64,000 nt of DNA from NCBI GenBank assembly GCA_913019975.1, contig CAJWBH010000007.1:112248-176247 (forward strand). The letters are read 5' to 3'. Made by a program: the position numbers and the translations under genes. The notes beneath the pieces were generated by a model. That model searched no databases. It was not told the DNA's origin and worked only from the letters and a program-made list of their open reading frames with translations. Below are positions 30,158 through 40,453 of the stretch, one piece after another (within the stretch, counting starts at the first letter, position 1; every line of letters starts with the position of its first letter). Source of the DNA: Thalassolituus maritimus. Its GTDB lineage: Bacteria; Pseudomonadota; Gammaproteobacteria; Pseudomonadales; Oceanobacteraceae.

Positions 30158-30356
30158 TCGCCCGGCCTGATCAGGGGCTTTGCCGTAAAGAGGGCGGGCC
30201 CGCTGATATTCCCACCATCCGACTGAAACAGCCGCAGTGTTGTGATTGAGCGTCTGAGGCATCATTGTGTCTCGCATCTGCTATTTTTTATCGGAAGCAT
30301 CCGGTACGACCAGATTTCCAAATTCTGAATAATCGCCGACAAAGGTACATCTATCT

Positions 30357-31667
30357 GTGTTTTTTGAGCGTCCTGACAGTGGTGGTGAAGAAGCCATCCT
30401 CGTACACGTCGACTTCCCCGAAGGAGCGAACCGGGAGGACCTGAGTGAATTCCGTGAACTCGTTATCTCTGCGGGGGCTGACCCGGTAGATCTGGTAACG
30501 ACCAAGCGGGATGTACCTCATGTAAAAACGTTCGTTGGTAAGGGCAAGGTTGAAGAAATCGCTGAAGCGGTGCGTATGCACGATGTGAGCCTGGTGATTT
30601 TTAACCATGCACTGACACCCAGTCAGGAGCGCAACGTTGAACGTGAAATTAAGTGCCGGGTGCTCGACCGTACCGGCCTGATTCTCGATATCTTTGCCCA
30701 ACGCGCTCGTACCCACGAGGGTAAGTTACAGGTTGAGCTGGCACAGCTGCAGCATCAGTCGACCCGTCTTGTCCGTGGCTGGACTCACCTTGAACGTCAG
30801 AAAGGTGGTATCGGTATGCGCGGGCCGGGTGAAACTCAGCTTGAGACTGACCGACGTCTTCTGCGGGAGCGGGTGAAAAGTATTCATGCCCGTCTTGAGA
30901 AAGTAAGGGCACAGCGTAACCAGAGTCGCCGTGCGCGTAAGCGCTCAGATGTACCGACCGTTGCTATTGTCGGATACACCAATGCGGGTAAATCGACTCT
31001 GTTCAATGCACTGACGCAGGCTGAGGTCTATGCTGCAGATCAGTTGTTTGCAACGCTTGATCCGACCTTGCGACGTCTCGAAATTGATGACGTGGGTGAA
31101 ATCGTTCTGGCGGATACGGTTGGATTTATCCGACACCTGCCCCATAAACTGGTAGAGGCATTCCGTGCCACTCTTCAGGAAGCGGCAGAAGCTGACCTGT
31201 TGATGCACGTGATCGACTGTGCCTCGGATGAACGGGAAGGCAATATCGAGCAGGTTGAGCTGGTACTTGGAGAAATTCAGGCGGATGAACTGCCTGAATT
31301 ACGTGTGTACAACAAGATCGACCTGTTGGAATCTGGTGAGCCGCGCATCGACCGGAACGAGGATGGTGTCCCCGTTGCGGTCTGGGTGTCGGCACAGGAA
31401 CGACTTGGTTTTGACCTGCTGTGTCAGGCGATGTCTGAGTTGTTGGGCGAAGAGATCTTCGAAGATCGACTCACGCTGGCGCCTGCGGATGCACGTCTTC
31501 GTGCAATTCTTTACGAAAGCGGTGGCGTTCAGGGCGAGGATTTTGCCGATAATGGTGACATCCATCTGCAGATTCGCATGCAGTTGCAAGACTTTAAACG
31601 AGCGTTATCTAAAGCTGAGGTTCCTGAGTCGCGCTTTATCGCGCAACCTGCAGATCCCTGGTTATAG
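30357..31667 (+). CDS. hflX: HflX, ribosome-splitting GTPase
   Basis: HflX is a GTPase that binds 50S subunits and splits stalled ribosomes. The 436-residue protein has the HflX N-terminal domain (about 1-195) with LILDIFAQRARTHEGKLQVEL and GGIGMRGPGETQLE, then the G domain with VAIVGYTNAGKSTLF (G1), ADTVGFI (G3) and VYNKIDLL (G4). The start is GTG at 30357, giving MFFERPDSGG, close to the pseudomonad N-terminus as I remember it. A 199-nt gap separates it from hfq. Confidence 0.96.
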   Translation: MFFERPDSGGEEAILVHVDFPEGANREDLSEFRELVISAGADPVDLVTTKRDVPHVKTFVGKGKVEEIAEAVRMHDVSLVIFNHALTPSQERNVEREIKCRVLDRTGLILDIFAQRARTHEGKLQVELAQLQHQSTRLVRGWTHLERQKGGIGMRGPGETQLETDRRLLRERVKSIHARLEKVRAQRNQSRRARKRSDVPTVAIVGYTNAGKSTLFNALTQAEVYAADQLFATLDPTLRRLEIDDVGEIVLADTVGFIRHLPHKLVEAFRATLQEAAEADLLMHVIDCASDEREGNIEQVELVLGEIQADELPELRVYNKIDLLESGEPRIDRNEDGVPVAVWVSAQERLGFDLLCQAMSELLGEEIFEDRLTLAPADARLRAILYESGGVQGEDFADNGDIHLQIRMQLQDFKRALSKAEVPESRFIAQPADPWL

Positions 31668-31790
31668 CGAAAGTCGGCGGTTAGTTGCCCGATTCAATGC
31701 CTGATGGGCTGGCCGCTGCGCTCAAATCCGTTATCATGACGGACGTACTATTCATTTATGACAAAACAGCCACACTGACTGGAGTGATCT

Positions 31791-32978
31791 ATGGCCTGGA
31801 ATGAGCCTGGCGGTAATGGCAACAAGCCCAAAGACCCTTGGGGTAACAATAACAGGGGCAACGGCGGTGGTGGTGGTAATCAGCCACCCGATCTGGACGA
31901 AGTGATCCGCAAGCTGACTGATAAACTGAACGGTTTATTCGGCGGCAAGAAAAGCGGCGGAAATAACAACAACGGCGGTGATGGCAGCATCACAGGCTTT
32001 CTTGTTGTAGCCGCAGTCATCGCGGCAATTCTGCTAGCGATGAATTCTGTATACATCCTCGACACTCAGGAACGCGGCGTCGTATTACGTACTGGTAAGT
32101 TTGACCGCATCGAAGGTGAAGGTCTGAACTGGAAACTGCCAGTGATTGAAGACGTAATCATCGTTAACGCGACCCGTGTTCGTGAAACTGAAATCCGTGA
32201 AAGCATGCTGACCGAAGACGAAAACATCGTCGACGTAAAACTGAACGTTCAGTACCGCGTCACCGATCCTGTGTCTTATGCGCTGCGTGTTGAAGACCCT
32301 GAACTGACTCTGCGTGATGCCGCCGAAAGTGCGCTGCGTCATGAGGTGGGTTCCACCGAAATGGACCCTATCCTGACGACAGGTCGTGTGGTTCTGGCAG
32401 AAGCGGTTAAACAGCGTCTGCAGTTCTACATGGATGAGTACAACACAGGTATCACTCTGCAGAACGTGAACATTAAAGACGCAACCCCGCCAGCGGCGGT
32501 GAAAGAAGCGTTCGATGATGTTCAGCGTGCTAAGCAGGATAAAGAACGCACCATCAACGACGCAGAAGCCTACGCGAACTCGGTTGTTCCGGAAGCCCGT
32601 GGTCGCGCTCAGCGTCAGCTCGAAGAAGCCCGCGCCTACCGTGAGCGTGTTGTGGCACGTGCAGAAGGTGAAGCCGATCGCTTTACCAAGCTGTTAAGCG
32701 AGTACAACAAGGCACCAGCCGTTACCCGTGAACGTCTCTACATTGATGCCGTGACTCAGGTGTACAACAAGAGCAGTAAAGTTCTGGTGGACGTCGAAGG
32801 CGGTAACAACATGATGTACCTGCCACTCGATAAACTGACCCAGCAGGCTCAGGGTGTGGCTCGTCAGTCTGATCTCAGTGATGAAGACATCAAGCGCCTG
32901 ACTGATGAAGTGATCCGTGAGGCTAACTCGCGTCGTACTTCAGGCAGTTCATCTACTATTCGTCGGGAGGGTCGATAA
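31791..32978 (+). CDS. hflK: HflK, FtsH-associated SPFH membrane protein
   Basis: HflK and HflC form a membrane cage around the FtsH protease and limit its access to membrane substrates. The 395-residue protein has a Gly/Asn-rich N-terminal cytoplasmic tail (about 1-65), one membrane helix (about 67-87), a band-7/SPFH domain (about 90-260) and a long helical region with alternating charges (about 250-330). The glycine-rich tail and SPFH core are standard for HflK. The stop overlaps the hflC ATG (TAATG), so the partners are translated together. Confidence 0.97.
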   Translation: MAWNEPGGNGNKPKDPWGNNNRGNGGGGGNQPPDLDEVIRKLTDKLNGLFGGKKSGGNNNNGGDGSITGFLVVAAVIAAILLAMNSVYILDTQERGVVLRTGKFDRIEGEGLNWKLPVIEDVIIVNATRVRETEIRESMLTEDENIVDVKLNVQYRVTDPVSYALRVEDPELTLRDAAESALRHEVGSTEMDPILTTGRVVLAEAVKQRLQFYMDEYNTGITLQNVNIKDATPPAAVKEAFDDVQRAKQDKERTINDAEAYANSVVPEARGRAQRQLEEARAYRERVVARAEGEADRFTKLLSEYNKAPAVTRERLYIDAVTQVYNKSSKVLVDVEGGNNMMYLPLDKLTQQAQGVARQSDLSDEDIKRLTDEVIREANSRRTSGSSSTIRREGR

Positions 32979-33847
32979 TGTCACCTAAAGCATTTACTTC
33001 GCTGATCGTTATCGCGCTGGTGGTCCTGATTGGTAGCCAGAGCTTCTACATCATCAAAGAAACCGAGCGTGCGATTAAGCTGCGCTTCGGTGAGATGATT
33101 GACGACGATGTTCAGCCGGGCATCGGGTTTAAAATGCCACTGGCCGATGTCATCAAGCGTTTCGATGCGCGTGTACTGACGCTGGATACTCAGCCATCAC
33201 GCTTCCTGACGTCAGGTAAGAAATACGTCATCGTTGATTCGTTCGCGAAATGGCGCATCAAAGACGTGCGTAATTACTACCAGGCGACATCGGGTGACCG
33301 CACTCGTGCAACGCTTCTTCTGGAAAACCAGGTGAACAAGGGTCTGCGTGACGAAATCGCAGCGCGCAGCCTGTACGAAGTTGTTTCTGGTGAGCGTGAT
33401 CAGCTGATGACCAAACTGACCGCAATGCTCAACGAGCAGACGCAGGACGAGCTGGGTATCGAAGTACTGGATGTTCGCGTTAAAGCGATCGACCTGCCAG
33501 ATGAGCTGAGCAATAACGTGTATCAGCGTATGTCGGCAGAACGTGGTCGTGAATCCCGTGAGATCCGCTCTGAAGGTAACGAGCTGGCTGAAGGTATTCA
33601 GGCAGACGCAGATCGTCAGAAAACGGTGATCGAGGCAGAAGCCTACCGGGAAGCCGAGCAGATCCGAGGTGAGGGCGATGCTGAAGCATCGCGCATCTAT
33701 GCGCAGGCGTTCAATAAAGACCCTGAGTTCTACTCATTTACCCGCAGTCTGAAGGCTTACACTGAGACCTTCGAAGGCAACGACGTTCTGTTGCTCGATC
33801 CTAAGAGCGACTTCTTCCGTTACCTGAACGACTCCAAAGGGAACTAA
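32978..33847 (+). CDS. hflC: HflC, FtsH-associated SPFH membrane protein
   Basis: The 289-residue partner of HflK starts with an N-terminal membrane helix (about 5-23), then an SPFH domain (about 25-185) and a helical coiled region rich in Glu, Ala and Arg (about 190-245). Typical segments are RAIKLRFGE and YQRMSAERGRESREI. The conserved C-terminal YSFTRSLKAYTETF is present. The start codon shares its A with the hflK stop. Confidence 0.97.
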   Translation: MSPKAFTSLIVIALVVLIGSQSFYIIKETERAIKLRFGEMIDDDVQPGIGFKMPLADVIKRFDARVLTLDTQPSRFLTSGKKYVIVDSFAKWRIKDVRNYYQATSGDRTRATLLLENQVNKGLRDEIAARSLYEVVSGERDQLMTKLTAMLNEQTQDELGIEVLDVRVKAIDLPDELSNNVYQRMSAERGRESREIRSEGNELAEGIQADADRQKTVIEAEAYREAEQIRGEGDAEASRIYAQAFNKDPEFYSFTRSLKAYTETFEGNDVLLLDPKSDFFRYLNDSKGN

Positions 33848-33852
33848 TGGCA

Positions 33853-33888
33853 GCCGGGCCTGAACATGTTTGCATGTTCAAGCCCGGT
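33853..33888 (+). other. Strong hairpin after hflC
   Basis: An interrupted palindrome directly after hflC forms a stem of about 15 bp, made of TGAACATG/CATGTTCA plus CCGGGC/GCCCGG with one mismatch and a four-base loop. It lacks a T-tract, so it may protect the 3' end of the message or be part of a composite terminator with the next hairpin. Confidence 0.6.
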
Positions 33889-33908
33889 CAGCTCTGGTAG
33901 AATCCCGC

Positions 33909-33934
33909 AACCGGGCTGGTAGCCCGGTTTTTTT
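33909..33934 (+). terminator. Rho-independent terminator downstream of hflC
   Basis: AACCGGGCT and AGCCCGGTT pair around a GGT loop and are followed by a run of T. It probably ends the hfq/hflX/hflK/hflC message before the DUF2065 gene. Confidence 0.85.
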
Positions 33935-33966
33935 GTGCAATTCTGTTTTACATCAAGGTAGAGAAA

Positions 33967-34167
33967 GTGTCCGCAGAAGCCTGGCATACACTGGCGGTGG
34001 CCGTCAGTCTGGTGCTGATTATTGAGGGCGTTATTCCCTTTCTTTACCCCGCACGATGGCGCCAGCTGGTGATCCGGATGGCCGAGACAGATGACCGCAC
34101 CATGAGAATGATCGGGCTCTTCAGCATGTCGCTGGGGCTCATCCTGCTTTACCTGTTTAACAATTGA
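33967..34167 (+). CDS. DUF2065 (YjeT-like) small membrane protein
   Basis: The 66-residue protein has two predicted membrane helices (about 8-28 and 45-64) joined by a short basic/acidic loop (ARWRQLVIRMAETDDRTMR). It belongs to the YjeT/DUF2065 family, commonly found between hflC and hisZ or purA. The start is GTG at 33967 after GGTAGAGAAA. Function is unknown; the location suggests an inner-membrane role linked to HflKC or simply conserved order. Confidence 0.88.
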   Translation: MSAEAWHTLAVAVSLVLIIEGVIPFLYPARWRQLVIRMAETDDRTMRMIGLFSMSLGLILLYLFNN

Positions 34168-34177
34168 AGGCTGGACA

Positions 34178-35344
34178 ATGACTGGAGCTGACCGTTGGCT
34201 GCTGCCTGATGGCATTGACGAAATCCTACCGCCACAGGCGCGTCGTATCGAACAGTTACGCCGCCATCTGCTCGATTATCTCGATAACTGCGGTTATGAC
34301 TTCGTTATCCCGCCGGCGCTGGAGTATCTTGATTCACTGCTGACTGGCACAGGTAAAGACCTGGACCTGCGCACTTTCAAAGTGACCGACCAGTTGTCAG
34401 GTCGCCTGATGGGATTGAGCGCTGATACGACACCACAGGTTGCCCGTATCGATGCACACAGCCTTGCTCCGGAAGGCACCAGCCGTCTGAGTTACTGCCG
34501 TACTGTGTTTCACACGCGTCCGGCATCACTGCTGGCCAGCCGCACGCCAACTCAGATTGGTGCAGAGCTGTATGGCGTAGCTGGCACCAGTGCCGATGTC
34601 GAAATCATCAGCGTGATGCTCAGCCTGTTGTCTGAAGCCGGTATCGAAGGTGTTCACCTTGATCTGGGTAATGTCGGTGTATTCCGCGCGTTAGCCGACA
34701 GTGCTGGACTTAGTGATGAGCAGCAGAGTGAACTGTTTGACCTGCTCAAGCTTAAGTGTCAGACGGATACACTGGCGTGGGTTGAGCGTGAGCTGAGTGA
34801 CAGCCGTTTAACCGAAGCATTCAGCCTGGTGGCTTCAATGCAGGGCAGTGCCAGTGCACTGACCGACAAATTTGCACGTTTAGCTGAACTGGTGCCGGTA
34901 GCGGCGCAGCAGCTGAGCGATATGACACAGGCAATTGAAGCGCTGATGCAGCGTTTCCCTCAGGTATCAATCACCTGTGATCTGACAGAATTACGTGGTT
35001 ATGATTACCACACAGGTCTGGTATTTGCGGCCTATGTGCCGGGTTACGGTGATGCTGTAGCTCAGGGCGGTCGTTATGATGAAACCGGTGCTGATTTCGG
35101 GCGAGCACGTCCGGCAACCGGTTTCAGTGCAGACCTTAAAGTACTGGCGGCTCTCGGTCAGCGTCAGTTTGAAGCAAAGGAAACCGTGGCCGCTCCTGCG
35201 TCGGATGATCCGTCGTTATGGCAGGCAATCACGGACTTACGGACCAAAGGATACCGTGTAGTGACCGAAGCGAATGGTGATGTTGCAGGGGCGTCTCAGC
35301 GACTGCAGCAAAACGATGGCCAGTGGACACTGGTCAGCGCCTGA
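34178..35344 (+). CDS. hisZ: HisZ, ATP phosphoribosyltransferase regulatory subunit
   Basis: HisZ is a histidyl-tRNA synthetase paralogue that lacks aminoacylation activity and forms an octamer with the short form of HisG, giving histidine feedback control. The 388-residue protein has the class II core: DRWLLPDGIDEILPPQA near the start, the dimer-interface strand, LRGYDYHTGLVFAAY, and the shortened motif 3 region (GRYDETGADFGRARPATGFS). The anticodon domain is absent. It lies 10 nt after the DUF2065 gene and 36 nt before purA. Confidence 0.96.
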   Translation: MTGADRWLLPDGIDEILPPQARRIEQLRRHLLDYLDNCGYDFVIPPALEYLDSLLTGTGKDLDLRTFKVTDQLSGRLMGLSADTTPQVARIDAHSLAPEGTSRLSYCRTVFHTRPASLLASRTPTQIGAELYGVAGTSADVEIISVMLSLLSEAGIEGVHLDLGNVGVFRALADSAGLSDEQQSELFDLLKLKCQTDTLAWVERELSDSRLTEAFSLVASMQGSASALTDKFARLAELVPVAAQQLSDMTQAIEALMQRFPQVSITCDLTELRGYDYHTGLVFAAYVPGYGDAVAQGGRYDETGADFGRARPATGFSADLKVLAALGQRQFEAKETVAAPASDDPSLWQAITDLRTKGYRVVTEANGDVAGASQRLQQNDGQWTLVSA

Positions 35345-35365
35345 ATTTTTAAATTTAACGACTGA

Positions 35366-36672
<1,307 letters not shown>

Positions 36673-36673
<1 letters not shown>

Positions 36674-36724
36674 TTACGACGTTCGCTCGTAATGCTCCTA
36701 AGACCCGCCTCGGCGGGTTTTTTA
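36673..36724 (+). terminator. Double hairpin terminator after purA
   Basis: A first stem ATTACGA/TCGTAAT (36673-36693) is followed by ACCCGCC/GGCGGGT and a T-tract (36703-36724). The second hairpin is a standard intrinsic terminator; the first may reinforce it. Confidence 0.85.
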
Positions 36725-37083
36725 TTGCCTGACGAAAAGCTGACGATTTGGCAGTAACCAATCAAAACCGACGTGTGGCTTATCTGTTTTCTGACGTTTC
36801 TTTAATTCCCGTTTCCAAGGAGCCGGTTCAAGTTTCTCAGGACGTGTTCGTGGCCGGATAAGTCTTGCCGTTATGACTAATGAAAAAGTACTAGTCCGTG
36901 TTTATAAAGTTCTCCCTTGCCAACTTTGACTGGTACTTTCTTCGTATATTTGATTAATTTTCACCCTTTCTTTTTCAGCGGGCATAGTCGTTGCTCTAGT
37001 ACTTCTGTCGGCGCTGACTGACACCTTTTCTTATCGCTGGCCACGATGGCGAGCACCAATGAAGTATTAATGGGGCGATTATC
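36725..37083. other. Intergenic region upstream of the thioesterase gene
   Basis: This 359-bp, fairly AT-rich stretch contains no convincing gene. A possible promoter for the thioesterase has TTGACT at 36926-36931 and TTTGAT 17 bases later (36949-36954). TATATT at 36945 lies too close for normal spacing. Everything here is weak. Confidence 0.3.
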
Positions 37084-37542
37084 ATGCTGGATTTATACGA
37101 TTATCCGATTGTTGTTGAGATACCCGTAGCGTGGGGCGAAATGGATTATTTCCACCATGTGAATAACACGGTGTACTTCCGTTATTTTGAAAGCGCGCGC
37201 GTTAAATACGTCGAAGCGATCAAAATTGAAGAATATATGGCTAAGACGGGCATGGGCCCGATTCTTGGTAGCACGAGTGCTAAGTTCCTGGCACCGCTTA
37301 AGTACCCGGATACCATTAGTGTTGGTATAAAAAGTGTGAAACTGGATTCCGGCCGCATCGTTCAGGAATACGGCGTGTGGAGCCATGAGACGTCACGCCT
37401 GGTCGCTAAAGGTGAAAGCACCATGGTCTTTTTTGATTATAAAAAAGGCCGCCCGTGTGACATCCCGGAAGGCCTTCGTGAGAACATTCTGAAGTTAGAG
37501 CCATATCTGGCCGAGACCAATAAAACGACGGAATCTGCCTGA
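37084..37542 (+). CDS. 4HBT hot-dog acyl-CoA thioesterase
   Basis: The 152-residue protein belongs to the YbgC/FadM type of single hot-dog thioesterases. The signature is AWGEMDYFHHVNNTVYFRYFE, in which Asp21 replaces no expected residue and serves as the usual catalytic acid, and the HVNN turn begins the central helix. It should hydrolyse acyl-CoA esters, but chain length and substrate are not shown by the sequence. It is alone on its strand, with a long leader upstream and a hairpin downstream shared with the convergent GNAT-nitrilase gene. Confidence 0.88.
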   Translation: MLDLYDYPIVVEIPVAWGEMDYFHHVNNTVYFRYFESARVKYVEAIKIEEYMAKTGMGPILGSTSAKFLAPLKYPDTISVGIKSVKLDSGRIVQEYGVWSHETSRLVAKGESTMVFFDYKKGRPCDIPEGLRENILKLEPYLAETNKTTESA

Positions 37543-37558
37543 GCGTAGTCTCAGAATT

Positions 37559-37592
37559 GCCGGGATGCCTGTTCATCAGCATCCCGGCTTTT
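37559..37592. terminator. Bidirectional hairpin between two convergent genes
   Basis: GCCGGGATGC (37559-37568) pairs perfectly with GCATCCCGGC (37579-37588), followed by TTTT on the plus strand. It probably serves the thioesterase gene and may also stop the minus-strand gene. Confidence 0.75.
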
Positions 37593-37602
37593 CCTCTCTG
37601 TC

Positions 37603-39126
37603 TTACTTCTTGATAAGGACGTCGTACAGGTCTTTGCGACGGTCTTTCAGGTTTCTGACCGACCCTTCGTTATGCAGAATACGTAACTTATCCATATCCA
37701 GATCCGAAAACAGCAGCATCTCTGTATTTGCTGTCGCCTCAGACAAAGTCGCATCATGCGGGAATGGGAAGTCCGACGGTGTCAGTACCGCGGACTGACC
37801 ATACTGTACGTCGAGGCTCTCCACTTCTGGAAGGTTGCCAACGCTGCCTGCGATGACGACATAGCATTCGTTTTCAATGGCTCGGGCCTGGGCGCAGTGG
37901 CGTACACGCAGATAGCTATTCTTGGTGTCTGTCCAGAAAGGCACAAACAGAATTTCCAGGCCTTGCTCCGACATGATCCGGGACAGCTCCGGAAACTCAA
38001 CGTCATAGCAGATCTGAATACCCACTCGGCCTGCGTCAGTTTCAAATACCTGTAGTTTGTCGCCGCCTTTAATGACCCAGTCATTTTTCTCGTGCGGCGT
38101 GATATGAATTTTGCGTTGCTCATCCACCTGTCCGCTGCGGTGGCACAGGTACGAGACGTTATAAATCGCTCCGTCGTCCATGATCGGCATCGAGCCGGTA
38201 ACAATATTCGCGTTGTATTCTACTGCCATGCGCGACATGGCATCGCGGATCGGATCGGTAAAATCGGCGAGAAAACGGATGGCTTCTGTCTGAGATGTCT
38301 GCGGACCAAGCCCCATCAGCGGTGCGTTAAAAAATTCCGGGAACACAATAAAGTCGCACTGATAGTCCGATACCGTATCGACAAAGTACTCGACCTGCTT
38401 CAGCAGCTCCTCCAGTGACTGAACGGTACGCATTTGCCACTGAACCGCGCCCACGCGTACTGTCGTTTTGCGGAACTCAAGAACAGTATCGGTCGGCTCA
38501 TACAGAATATTATTCCATTCCAGTAGCGTCGCGTAGCCAACAGACTCAGAGTCTTCCGGCAGATACTTTTTCAGCAGGCGCTTTACCTGAAAATCATTAG
38601 ACAGCTGGAAGGAGAGAATCGGGTCGTAAATCTCTTTCGTGTCGACCTTGTGGATAAACTCCATAGGCGACATTTCTTTGCGATAGGTGTGATAACTCGG
38701 GATACGGCCACCCGCAAGAATTGCCTGAAAGTTGTACTGGCGGCAAAGCTCTTTCCGGGCGTCATAGAGGCGTCGGCCAATCCGCATGCCACGGTGAGAT
38801 TTTTTAATAACGACATCAAGGCCGTACAGCGCATCACCATCAGGATTGCTGCGGATAACGTCGTTAGCGCCAACAATATCCTCGTAGGTGTGGGGGTTGG
38901 AGAAGCGTTTGTAGTCTACCTGTACGGACAGGGCGATACCGACCAGAGTATCGCCATCAATGACGCCAATCTGTCCCTCTGGAAACTCTTCGATCAGGCG
39001 CTTAATCGTGTGCTTTGGCCAGGAGCCGCCCAGCTCCGGATAAGCTTCATCCATGAGTACTTTAATATCGGGATACTGCTTCAGTGTCAGGTTGCACAAC
39101 TCAAGATGAAGACGTTCTGATGCCAT
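37603..39126 (-). CDS. GNAT acetyltransferase fused to a nitrilase-superfamily hydrolase
   Basis: The 507-residue protein has an N-terminal GNAT acetyltransferase domain (about 1-160), with the acetyl-CoA loop area in SHRGMRIGRRLYDARKEL, followed by a carbon-nitrogen hydrolase domain (about 220-490). The nitrilase triad is visible: Glu264 (VFPEFF), Lys339 (RKIHITP) and Cys373 (ICYDVEFPE). A similar GNAT-CN hydrolase layout is known in Bacillus YhcX-like proteins, from memory. It may acetylate an amine and deamidate or de-acylate a related product, but the substrate is unknown. No overlap with neighbours. Confidence 0.92.
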   Translation of the reverse strand: MASERLHLELCNLTLKQYPDIKVLMDEAYPELGGSWPKHTIKRLIEEFPEGQIGVIDGDTLVGIALSVQVDYKRFSNPHTYEDIVGANDVIRSNPDGDALYGLDVVIKKSHRGMRIGRRLYDARKELCRQYNFQAILAGGRIPSYHTYRKEMSPMEFIHKVDTKEIYDPILSFQLSNDFQVKRLLKKYLPEDSESVGYATLLEWNNILYEPTDTVLEFRKTTVRVGAVQWQMRTVQSLEELLKQVEYFVDTVSDYQCDFIVFPEFFNAPLMGLGPQTSQTEAIRFLADFTDPIRDAMSRMAVEYNANIVTGSMPIMDDGAIYNVSYLCHRSGQVDEQRKIHITPHEKNDWVIKGGDKLQVFETDAGRVGIQICYDVEFPELSRIMSEQGLEILFVPFWTDTKNSYLRVRHCAQARAIENECYVVIAGSVGNLPEVESLDVQYGQSAVLTPSDFPFPHDATLSEATANTEMLLFSDLDMDKLRILHNEGSVRNLKDRRKDLYDVLIKK

Positions 39127-39550
39127 GTATGTACTTCTCTTTTAAGAACGGGGAAATTTTTCTCTAATCTAGCAGGAATGCGGTTCTATTCAAAAAAATG
39201 CTGCCGACAACACAAGGTCGATAGCAGAGGACAACCACAGTCAGTGAGACCCGTTGCGGTAAAAAGGATTCAATATTTTCTGAAAAGAGTAATCCGCAAT
39301 TGGGATAGTGCTGGCTAGTAAATGTAAGAGATACGCCCTGCGCGCGCGAGTACGCTTTAACTGTGTCGCTTAAATGACAGCAACAGCCTGTTGTCAGTAA
39401 AGACGAATCAGTGATGACATTGCATCAGCGCCTAAGTGCAGTACGGCAACGGAAATCTGGCCCGTATGGATTTTAGCGTCTGTCGGCCTGTCACAGAAAC
39501 GACATTGCCTGTGGGCTTACTGAGTCCTCCAGAAATTTGGGGGACAATCC
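39127..39550. other. Intergenic region between two divergent genes
   Basis: This 424-bp stretch holds the upstream regions of the GNAT-nitrilase gene (minus) and the metallophosphoesterase gene (plus). No open frame, tRNA or strong hairpin stands out. The start of the lipoprotein gene is preceded by AATTTGGGGGACAATCC, a usable ribosome-binding site. Confidence 0.5.
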
Positions 39551-40453
39551 ATGAATAATTCTAAAGTAATGGCTCACCTTGGCCTGTTGGCTGCCGCTGT
39601 GGCACTGACAGCCTGTGGTGGCGATAGCAACAACAGCAGTAACAGCAGTAACAGCAGTAACAGCAGCAACACTGAAACACCTGATACCAGTCTCGATACG
39701 CCAGTCGTTGAAGCGCCTCAGGCTGAAGCTCCACAGACAGAGGAGCCTCAGAATGAAGGCGTCAACGAAGAAGCGCGTTTCGGTGCTTTCACGGTAGGCG
39801 TACTGCCAGATACTCAGGGCGGCTCGGATGAAACCGGGCAGGCCCATGTGGCGATGCACCCGATGGACGAGGTGCTCAAACATCAGCTGGTAGCGGGTGT
39901 GGATCTGGTGATACCCGTAGGTGACCTGACAGACAAAGGCTCTGCGGTTGAATGGGAAGAGTGGACCAGCGTCGCGCGTCCCTACAAAACGCAGGGCATG
40001 GAATTTCTGCCAGTAATGGGTAACCACGAACTCAATTACTCGTACACCACCGGCTGGATTAACGCCATGCGTGAATTCATTCCGGAAGATGCGGTGCACA
40101 TGCCGGGCTACGAATGGGTGAACTACTACGTTATCCGCGAAAACGTTCTGATCATCGGCCTCGCTTATTACAACCTGCCGCTGGCGATTAAGTGGATCGA
40201 AAATGTGGTCGAAGAAAACCGGGAAAACGTCGATCACATTGTTGTCGCGAGCCACGACGGCCTGATCGGTGCGAAATACGGTCTGACGCGTGAACAGATT
40301 GTCGAAGGCACGAAAGATGACGACTGGGTATACAGTGTCGCTGACGAAATTCGCGCGTTCTTCTCTGAACACGATGTGATTTACGTTCAGGGCCATGAGC
40401 ACCAGTACCAGCGCTCACTGATTGCACGTGATACTGCCAGCCACAGCCACTGA
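39551..40453 (+). CDS. Secreted lipoprotein metallophosphoesterase, C-terminus disrupted
   Basis: The 300-residue frame begins with a lipoprotein signal (MNNSKVMAHLGLLAAAVALTAC, lipobox LTAC). An Asn/Ser-rich tract follows, made of repeated 9-base AACAGCAGT units, then a calcineurin-type phosphoesterase domain. Metal and catalytic motifs are GVLPDTQGG, GDLTDKGS, MGNHELNY, VASHDG and GHEHQYQR, so the catalytic core appears complete. The frame ends abruptly at 40453 with RDTASHSH, and a second frame continues with protein-like sequence to 40745. The last part has therefore probably been lost to an indel, a deletion or a sequencing error. Substrate unknown; outer-membrane or periplasmic location is expected. 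Confidence 0.85.
   Translation: MNNSKVMAHLGLLAAAVALTACGGDSNNSSNSSNSSNSSNTETPDTSLDTPVVEAPQAEAPQTEEPQNEGVNEEARFGAFTVGVLPDTQGGSDETGQAHVAMHPMDEVLKHQLVAGVDLVIPVGDLTDKGSAVEWEEWTSVARPYKTQGMEFLPVMGNHELNYSYTTGWINAMREFIPEDAVHMPGYEWVNYYVIRENVLIIGLAYYNLPLAIKWIENVVEENRENVDHIVVASHDGLIGAKYGLTREQIVEGTKDDDWVYSVADEIRAFFSEHDVIYVQGHEHQYQRSLIARDTASHSH

Noticed and set aside
39631-39670. Short repeats as a possible CRISPR-like array
   Set aside because: The units are 9 bp, contiguous without spacers and inside a coding region.
39491-40402. Long open frame antisense to the metallophosphoesterase gene (303 codons)
   Set aside because: The plus strand has clear signal peptide and phosphoesterase motifs; the antisense product has biased, motif-free sequence.
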